In this document: one piece after another, positions 58,661 to 64,000 of the stretch
How positions within the stretch are numbered: position 1 is the first letter of the stretch
Layout: every line of letters starts with the position of its first letter
Origin: Tardiphaga sp052076105
GTDB taxonomy: Bacteria; Pseudomonadota; Alphaproteobacteria; Rhizobiales; Xanthobacteraceae
Length of the DNA stretch: 64,000 bases
Direction of reading: 5' to 3'
Assembly (NCBI RefSeq): GCF_052076105.1
Contig: NZ_CP197245.1
Span: 3,224,001 to 3,288,000, forward strand
Position numbers and translations under genes: made by a program
Notes under the pieces: generated by a model
What the model saw: only the letters and a program-made list of their open reading frames with translations
What the model was told of the DNA's origin: nothing
Databases searched by the model: none

Positions 58661-59005
58661 TCAATCATCATCCTCGCCGGCTGGCGGCATCGACGGTGTC
58701 TGCATGCGATCCACCGCTGATGGCTTCATGCGTTCGCGTGACGGCGCCTGCCCGTGCGCCATCCGAGCCTGATCGTTCTCCATCCGCGGATAGAACACAT
58801 CATAACAGGCGCGGCTCAATCGCGGGCCAGCATTGCGCAGGCAGTTTTCCACCCGCCCCTCATCCGGCATCGCGGATGTACAGAGGCGAAACGCATCGGG
58901 CGTGCATGCTTCGCGCTGTGCGTCCGTGCCACTGCCCAAAGCCGCGGCGCTGGAACCCGCAATCAACGCCACGGCGGTCGTCAGGCTTGTCAGAGTGTTT
59001 GCCAT
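58661..59005 (-). CDS. Small exported cysteine-rich protein
   Basis: 114 residues. A signal peptide (LTSLTTAVALIAGSSAAAL) is followed by CTPDAFRLCTSAMPDEGRVE, CLRNAGPRLSRACYDVF, that is four cysteines spaced as in a Cys-rich (Golgi-apparatus-protein-like) repeat. C-terminal part is polar, Met-rich and acidic. Periplasmic; function unknown. ATG 59005. Confidence 0.72.
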   Translation of the reverse strand: MANTLTSLTTAVALIAGSSAAALGSGTDAQREACTPDAFRLCTSAMPDEGRVENCLRNAGPRLSRACYDVFYPRMENDQARMAHGQAPSRERMKPSAVDRMQTPSMPPAGEDDD

Positions 59006-59129
59006 CGGTCCTGTCCTTAGGAAGTTATGACAGGTGAAATTCTCGCCTGAGCGCTCGGTTCCTTGCCGGCCGCTCACATGCTGCTGAATGCAGGCTTAGG
59101 CGAAGGTGCGACAGAGCCGACAAAGGAAA

Positions 59130-59957
59130 TCAGTGGGCGGCCTGCGTGGTTTCATCAATCTCGTCGGTCCACACCTTGAAACTCACCAGCGTGTTCGGCC
59201 CAAAAGTTTGCGTGATCGGCACATCCGCCGCATCACGGCCCTGTGCGATCAACACGCGACCGATGCGCGGAATGTTGTTGCGTGCGTCAAATGTATACCA
59301 ACGACCACCGAGATAAGCTTCAAACCAGCCGGCGAAATCGCCGTCGGCCCACGGCTTCGGCATGCCGATGTCGCCGAGATAGCCGGTGCAGTAGCGCGCC
59401 GGAATATTCATGCAGCGGCAGAAGGTGATGGCCAGATGCGCATAGTCCCGGCACACGCCCTTGCCCTCGTTGTAAGCATCCCAAGCGGTCTTGGTGGCGC
59501 GTGCATGCTCGTAACCGAACTGGATATGGTTGTGCACGAAATCGCAGATTGCCTGCACGCGCACCCAGCCAGGCACAGTCTTCTCGAACAACTGCCACGC
59601 GATGTCCGACAGCCGATCCGTCTCGCAGTAACGGCTGCCAAGCAGATAGACGATCGTCTCGGCGGGCAGATCCTCTACTGTGTACTGCATGGCGGACGGC
59701 ACGATGATATCCGGCTTGCCGCTATCGTTGACGATCCCGTCGGCTTTGAACGTGATGCGGCCCGGCGGCGCGACAATGCGGCTGCACCAGTTGCCGAAGC
59801 CATCGCGATACGGCGTGATCGGAACTGAGGGATTGATCGTGAGATAGTCGGGTACCACTACGTCGGAGGCACGCGTGAAATGCGTGCCCATCACGATCAT
59901 CACAGGCGTCGGCTGCGGGAAATCATAGATCATCTCGTAGCCAACGCGGATCTTCAT
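59130..59957 (-). CDS. Transglutaminase-like protein lacking the usual active-site histidine
   Basis: 275 residues, COG1305 type. The Cys is present (Cys169 in GKGVCRDYAH) and the Asp too (Asp224 in YTFDARNN), but where other family members have HAW this one reads DFAGWFEAYL (207-216), with no His. AQGRDAADVPITQTFG near the end is typical of the rhizobial subgroup. It may be inactive or use another base. The ATG at 59957 follows GAGGTGTTTTGC. It is a distant relative of the transglutaminase at 44664. Confidence 0.83.
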   Translation of the reverse strand: MKIRVGYEMIYDFPQPTPVMIVMGTHFTRASDVVVPDYLTINPSVPITPYRDGFGNWCSRIVAPPGRITFKADGIVNDSGKPDIIVPSAMQYTVEDLPAETIVYLLGSRYCETDRLSDIAWQLFEKTVPGWVRVQAICDFVHNHIQFGYEHARATKTAWDAYNEGKGVCRDYAHLAITFCRCMNIPARYCTGYLGDIGMPKPWADGDFAGWFEAYLGGRWYTFDARNNIPRIGRVLIAQGRDAADVPITQTFGPNTLVSFKVWTDEIDETTQAAH

Positions 59958-60229
59958 GCAAAACACCTCATCCTGGTAAGATCTCCGATTTCAAAGGCAA
60001 CGCAAGCGTCGCACACCAGGCGACGATCTTGCGAGAAAACTCAGCGCAAGCCTCGGCCAGACCGTCGTCAATGTCGGATACATCCTCGAAATGGCAACGA
60101 AACGTCCGATAACAAGACAACAGAAGCGATATTCGGCGAAATACCGGATCGCGCAAAGAAATCGATAGCTAATGCCCATGAATAAGCGCACGCTAGCCTC
60201 ATGCCAGATCTCAGCAGCGACATACGCGC

Positions 60230-60493
60230 GTGACGACGAGATCGCGCCGCGAGACCGTTACTTTTAAACACCCTTTCCAGTTGAAAGGCCTCGATCGATT
60301 GATCCCGGCGGGATCATATGAGGTCATCACCGATGAAGAGATGATCGAGGGACTGTCCTTCGCCAGCTATCGGCGCACGGCAACCATGATCATCGTGCCA
60401 GGCGCACCGCCCCATACGAGATCCATGGAAATGATCTCCATTGGCTCGCTTGAGCTGGCAGATGCGCAGCGCATCGACGCGAGCGCGCCATGA
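60230..60493 (+). CDS. Conserved small protein of unknown function
   Basis: 87 residues from a GTG. VTFKHPFQLKGLDRLIPAGS and YEVITDEEMIEGLSFASYRR look like a compact beta domain. No family name known to me. The stop overlaps the next start (ATGA). The 272 bp upstream (59958-60229) hold no convincing gene. Confidence 0.65.
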   Translation: MTTRSRRETVTFKHPFQLKGLDRLIPAGSYEVITDEEMIEGLSFASYRRTATMIIVPGAPPHTRSMEMISIGSLELADAQRIDASAP

Positions 60494-60786
60494 CCGACAC
60501 TCCCGTCGAGCTGGACAGCCGCCGCGGCTTGGCGGCACAGAAAGCCACCGACCTCAGGCGTAGTCTTGCCGAAGTCGAATCCAATGCCGCAGCACTGCGG
60601 GAGCGGCAGCAGGAACTTGAAGAGCAGCTCCTTACCGCGCCTGCCGCGACATGGCCGGAGGCCGCTGCCAAGGCACGTTATGTGCTCAATCTCTACGCTG
60701 CTTCCCTGAGTGTGCAGGATGCCCGCCACCGCGATCTGATCGCGATCGTGCTGGACGACTTCACGCGGCTCGCCGCCAACGATTGA
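60490..60786 (+). CDS. Small coiled-coil protein of unknown function
   Basis: 98 residues, predicted mostly helical: RRSLAEVESNAAALRERQQE then LEEQLL suggests a short coiled coil, followed by AAAKARYVLNLYAASLSVQD. Overlaps the preceding gene by 4 bp, so the pair is cotranscribed. Function unknown. Confidence 0.65.
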   Translation: MTDTPVELDSRRGLAAQKATDLRRSLAEVESNAAALRERQQELEEQLLTAPAATWPEAAAKARYVLNLYAASLSVQDARHRDLIAIVLDDFTRLAAND

Positions 60787-60849
60787 TCCCTATCATTACA
60801 CAGGTCGCAGCGATCCTGCAGCAGCCAGCGCTCAACCGAAGGCATCCTT

Positions 60850-61029
60850 ATGCGGAACCTCTTACACCGTCACGTTCAAGTCGCAGAATCTCTCCGTCTT
60901 GGCGTCGAGTCCGGCTGGTACAGCACCAAGATCAGCAGTACATTTGTCACAGGCCCACATCACACCGAGGCCGAATGCCTGCGCAGGATCGCAGAACTCA
61001 CGCCAGTCGTACCGAAGCGCAAGCTCTGA
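60850..61029 (+). CDS. Possible small protein
   Basis: A 59-codon frame, MRNLLHRHVQVAESLRLGVE onward, with GWYSTKISSTFVTGPHHTEA and a Cys (ECLRRI). The FVTGP-x-ECL pattern resembles other small rhizobial proteins. It lies between genes on the same strand. Support is the composition and position only. Confidence 0.4.
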   Translation: MRNLLHRHVQVAESLRLGVESGWYSTKISSTFVTGPHHTEAECLRRIAELTPVVPKRKL

Positions 61030-61044
61030 CGCTGGAGGACCATC

Positions 61045-61320
61045 ATGGCGCTCACACACGGTGTTTTCCAAAGCTTCGAATATAATCGCATGGTCGTTCT
61101 GTTCTCGATGATGAACGACGCCACCGAAGTGGCCTGCGCGATCAGCACCAGCGCGATGGACGAGCTTGAAAAAGCAACACGCACCAAGCCCGAACAGCGC
61201 GAGGAGCAGTTCGCCCGGCTGCGCGATCGCATCGAGGCCTGCGCGGCACGCAAATTCGCGAATTCCGAATTTGAGGGCAGACCACCGGGCATCGTGCTCC
61301 GGAGCATCGATTTCCGGTAG
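61045..61320 (+). CDS. DUF1488-like protein
   Basis: 91 residues. FEYNRMVVLFSMMNDATEVA, CAISTSAMDELEK, RLRDRIEACAARKFANSEFE match the DUF1488 layout (strand, helix, R-x-x-I-E). Small cytoplasmic protein of unknown function. GGAGGACCATC precedes the ATG. Confidence 0.7.
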   Translation: MALTHGVFQSFEYNRMVVLFSMMNDATEVACAISTSAMDELEKATRTKPEQREEQFARLRDRIEACAARKFANSEFEGRPPGIVLRSIDFR

Positions 61321-61389
61321 CTTCTTCCGCGATTGAACCCTTCCTCCTCGCCGTGTGACCAACGCCTGTCACACGCGAGAGATCGAGCC

Positions 61390-62304
61390 ATGCGCCACTT
61401 TCCAAGCCTGAACCGTTGCGCCATCCGCGTCCTGTTCGCTGCCATGCTGGCGAGCGCAGCAATGCCGATCGCGCAAGCTGCTGCTGACGATGCACAGCAA
61501 TGTACCGATGCCTCCGGCGTTCTCGCGATCGCAGCCTGCGATCGCGCCATCGCCTCGGGCAATTACAGCGGACGCCGGCTTGCGGAACTGCACTTCAATC
61601 GCGCCTTCGAATATCACGAGCGGCACGAAAGCGGCCCTGCCATGGCCGCTTTCGACGAAGCTATCCGCCTGAATCCGGATTATGCCCGCGCCTATTTCAT
61701 GCGCGGTAATCTCTGGCTCGCCCGCGGCGATAATGACCGCGCCATCAGCGACTTCAGCGTCGCACTGAATCTCGATCCCAACAACACCGATGCCTATGTC
61801 AATCGCGGTGTCGCCTGGTACGCCAAGGATGACAATGACCGGGCGATTGTCGACTACGACATGGCGATCCGTCTCAATCCGCAGGAAGGTGGCGCCTATA
61901 GCAATCGCGGCGGCGCCTGGCTGGTGAAGGGCGATCATGCGCGTGCCATCGCCGATTTCAGCGAAGCGATCCGGATTAATCCGAACGACCCCTGTCCGGT
62001 GTTCAATCGCGGCTTCGCCTTCAGCCTGAAGGGGGACAACGATCGCGCCATCGCTGACTACAGCGAGGCGATCCGCATCGCACCGACCTATGTGGCGGCG
62101 CTGACCAATCGTGGCGGCGTGTGGTCCGACAAGGGTGACAACGACCGCGCCATGGCCGATTTCAATGCGGCGCTGCGCATCAATCCGAAATACGCCAAGG
62201 CGCTCTATCTGCGCGGCATGACACGGCTTGAAATGGGCGACAACGCCGGCGGCGCAGCAGATGTCGCGAGTGCCCGAAAGATCGATCCGAAGGTCGGCTC
62301 ATAG
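61390..62304 (+). CDS. Exported TPR-repeat protein
   Basis: 304 residues. A signal peptide (residues about 1-31, ending AQAAA) precedes a helical stretch and at least six TPR units with the repeated pattern NRG, GDNDRAIADY and AIRLNPQ or similar. TPR arrays bind partner proteins; in this family the partner is unknown. It acts in the periplasm. Convergent with the Tlde1-domain gene. Confidence 0.88.
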   Translation: MRHFPSLNRCAIRVLFAAMLASAAMPIAQAAADDAQQCTDASGVLAIAACDRAIASGNYSGRRLAELHFNRAFEYHERHESGPAMAAFDEAIRLNPDYARAYFMRGNLWLARGDNDRAISDFSVALNLDPNNTDAYVNRGVAWYAKDDNDRAIVDYDMAIRLNPQEGGAYSNRGGAWLVKGDHARAIADFSEAIRINPNDPCPVFNRGFAFSLKGDNDRAIADYSEAIRIAPTYVAALTNRGGVWSDKGDNDRAMADFNAALRINPKYAKALYLRGMTRLEMGDNAGGAADVASARKIDPKVGS

Positions 62305-62351
62305 TGACTGAACACGCATCGCCTTCGTGGGCGACACGTCAGTCATATCGA

Positions 62352-63545
62352 TCAGTCGAGCTTGGCGACTACGATGAGGCGCTTCACTTCGCCGTTGCGA
62401 TAGGCCTGCAGGAACTTGTTGTAGTCCCGGAACGAGACGCAGCCGTTGGAATCGCCATTGGGGCCGAGCATGTAGGTATGCGCGAGCAGACCCGTGCGGC
62501 CATGAATCGCGCCCTCGCCGCCCACCGGCGTCAGGCGCAGCGCGGCCACGCCGTGGAACAGCGCCTCGCGCGGCTTCAGATCATAGATGTGCGGCGGCGT
62601 CACGCCGCGCATCTTCTCATGGGCATAAGCGGGATTGTCGAGACGGCTGCCGAGGCCGGAATGCGCTTCCAGCTTGGTGCCGTCGGGCATGTACACTTTA
62701 CGCGCGGAGATGTCGTAGACCGCGGTGGTGCGATCGCTGAGGGTCGGCTCGTTGCTGGCGGCCGCATCGGTGCCGTTGGTCAGCACGCCGCCATCGGAGC
62801 CGGCATAAGCGAGCACAGGGCCTGACTGCGGGGCACTGCCGCCGAACAGTTTTTCAAAGACGTTGAAATTGCCGGACTTGGGCTGCGCGGCCAGCGCCAG
62901 CCGCGCCTTCTGCACCAGCGAGTCGTGGCCATAGGCGCCGCCCTTGGCCGCGCGCGCCTGTGCGGCCGGCTGTTGCGGTGCTTCAGCCACCTGCGGCGCG
63001 GGCGCCGTACGGGCATCGGAAGGCCGTGCAGCGGGCATCGGAATGCTGTCGACGAGCTGGCGCACCGTGGGCGCCGGCTGCATCAGCGCGACCTCCTGCG
63101 GCTTCGCAGCCGGTGCAGGGACCACAGCTTCAGAAGCCGGGGTGCGCTTGACGAAGCGCTCGGGCGCGGCGCCCATCGAATAGGTCGGGTCGAACCAGGC
63201 GACTTGGCGCTTCGGTTCGGGCTGTGCGGCCGCGAGCGGCGCATTGACGGCCGGCTCGAAACGCTCGGAGAAGGATGTGCGGTGTTCGGTGCGGGAGAAG
63301 CGGCTGTCGAAGCGCTCGGCGAAGGACGACTGGCCGACGCCTGCATCATCGCCCAGATTGGCGGAGACCATCGCAGGCTCAACGCCATTCTGGAAAAGCT
63401 TGCCGGCGAGCGTCCATCCACCGGTCAATGCGACGGCGGCAAGAGCTGCGCCGGTCACGAACATGCGTGAACTGGATTTCGGCACCTGGTGCGAGCCTCG
63501 GCGTGAGGATGCAGGATGGTTCAACGCACGTTTACTGCTGCTCAT
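62352..63545 (-). CDS. Tlde1/DUF2778-domain protein (L,D-transpeptidase-like)
   Basis: 397 residues. A basic N-terminus and a membrane helix (MFVTGAALAAVALTGGWTLA) are followed by a Pro/Ala-rich linker and a C-terminal Tlde1 (DUF2778) domain. That domain has VYMPDGTKLEAHSGLG, IHGRTGLLAHTYMLG and GDSNGCVSF, the HxxG...SNGC motif with the Cys nucleophile that acts on peptidoglycan. Tlde1 was described as a type VI secretion effector; with a membrane anchor and no T6SS genes nearby it is more likely an envelope enzyme. The ATG at 63545 or the GTG at 63563 may be the start. Confidence 0.83.
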   Translation of the reverse strand: MSSSKRALNHPASSRRGSHQVPKSSSRMFVTGAALAAVALTGGWTLAGKLFQNGVEPAMVSANLGDDAGVGQSSFAERFDSRFSRTEHRTSFSERFEPAVNAPLAAAQPEPKRQVAWFDPTYSMGAAPERFVKRTPASEAVVPAPAAKPQEVALMQPAPTVRQLVDSIPMPAARPSDARTAPAPQVAEAPQQPAAQARAAKGGAYGHDSLVQKARLALAAQPKSGNFNVFEKLFGGSAPQSGPVLAYAGSDGGVLTNGTDAAASNEPTLSDRTTAVYDISARKVYMPDGTKLEAHSGLGSRLDNPAYAHEKMRGVTPPHIYDLKPREALFHGVAALRLTPVGGEGAIHGRTGLLAHTYMLGPNGDSNGCVSFRDYNKFLQAYRNGEVKRLIVVAKLD

Positions 63546-63702
63546 ACGCCTGACGTCCGACACACATTTACTAAGCTCCCTGCCCGTTGTGCCGGACGAG
63601 ACACACAGGTCTCGAAAAGCACCGCGCAGGGATGCGAAACGCCATTAAGGCGAGTTTTAGTTAAATGCGGATTAATTGGAGGTCCCCCACCGATGCCTAC
63701 CT

Positions 63703-63861
63703 AAAGGCCTGCCAATCATGGCCTTTTTGAGTAAGTCACAGGACAAATTCGGGGAACCTGCGAGAGCTTCTGGGCTCTCGCAGGCCGGTCTCAGGCGCGC
63801 TGGGGTTTTGGGTCACGCCCGGCCCGAACTATTGGCGTGCTGTGATTAGGCCATTGGCCTA
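63703..63861. other. Hairpin-rich intergenic region
   Basis: The 414-bp gap 63546-63959 contains AAAGGCC/GGCCTTT (63703-63726) followed by TT, an 11-bp perfect stem CCTGCGAGAGC/GCTCTCGCAGG with a 6-nt loop (63757-63784), and TAGGCC/GGCCTA (63847-63861). The first could be a terminator on the plus strand. Together they might mark a structured RNA or a palindromic element; I cannot name one. Confidence 0.4.
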
Positions 63862-63959
63862 GCGTGGGGCTGGTGCGCGTGGAACCACATAGGTTTTGTG
63901 GTATTTAGGTAGTCGCAACGATCAATTTGTGCCGGCTTAGCCGCCAAATGATCACGACC

Positions 63960-64000
63960 TTAGTAGTTCAGCTTCGGATACCAGTCGGTGCCCCGCCCCT
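63960..64000 (-). CDS. C-terminal end of a gene that continues beyond the window
   Basis: Minus-strand codons ending RGTDWYPKLNY then TAA at 63960-63962. Only 12 complete sense codons are inside the window. The composition looks coding, but no product can be named. Confidence 0.35.
   Translation of the reverse strand, partial: GRGTDWYPKLNY

Noticed and set aside
59968..60156. 62-codon minus-strand frame just upstream of the transglutaminase-like gene
   Set aside because: The second half looks protein-like, but there is no good ribosome site or family match; left uncalled.

Overview
The window is high-GC, densely coded chromosomal DNA with the gene content of an alphaproteobacterium of the Bradyrhizobium / Rhodopseudomonas / Tardiphaga type. 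The evidence is the CysE, Usg and Anbu-cluster proteins, a groESL operon with a CIRCE element, many one-ORF-per-kilobase metabolic genes with ATGA overlaps, and several families of dispersed palindromic intergenic repeats. Genus assignment is inference from protein resemblance and is not tested. No rRNA, CRISPR array, IS element or prophage is visible. There is one intact tRNA (Leu, UAA).

Layout. 1-4.6 kb: 5' end of cysE, an alpha/beta hydrolase, a membrane protein, a small zinc-finger protein, a flavin monooxygenase and a lipoprotein. 4.7-5.7 kb: tRNA-Leu, a DUF4279-like gene and a broken tRNA-Leu piece, possibly an old integration scar. 5.7-9.0 kb: a two-gene polysaccharide synthase module (membrane fusion protein plus GT2-PilZ synthase), followed by a small secreted protein and a serine hydrolase. 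11.3-15.6 kb: a D-threonate/D-erythronate type operon (KdgT-like permease, DUF1537 kinase, PdxA2, DeoR regulator) with strong palindromic operators upstream. 15.8-20.1 kb: RidA, an MHS transporter, a MOSC protein and a phthalate-dioxygenase-type reductase on the minus strand, with a divergent XRE-cupin regulator.

20-33 kb: a peptide uptake and degradation region. It holds two tandemly duplicated oligopeptide-binding proteins, an M20 peptidase, DppB/DppC permeases, a fused DppD-DppF ATPase, an M81 peptidase and an M20D amidohydrolase. The duplication junction still carries fragments of both flanking genes. 32-42 kb: enoyl-CoA hydratase, lipase-like hydrolase, NIT-domain chemoreceptor, quinone oxidoreductase, chromene-carboxylate isomerase, GST, a core MetE-like (MesD-like) methionine synthase, a purine phosphoribosyltransferase and a CinA-like protein.

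42.2-46.9 kb: the Anbu proteasome-like cluster (permuted ATP-grasp, alpha-E protein, transglutaminase, Anbu, overlapping GNAT). 47-51 kb: SDR, nucleoside transporter, M19 dipeptidase, a cupin with a histone-like tail, and Usg. 51.4-54.3 kb: groESL, whose 3' tail and terminator are duplicated downstream of a small secreted-protein gene. 54.5-58.6 kb: NmrA, NTF2-like, two SDRs and MarR/ArsR regulators with clear dyad operators. 58.7-64 kb: small secreted and hypothetical proteins, a transglutaminase-like protein lacking the usual histidine, a TPR protein, a Tlde1-domain protein and a hairpin-rich intergenic end.
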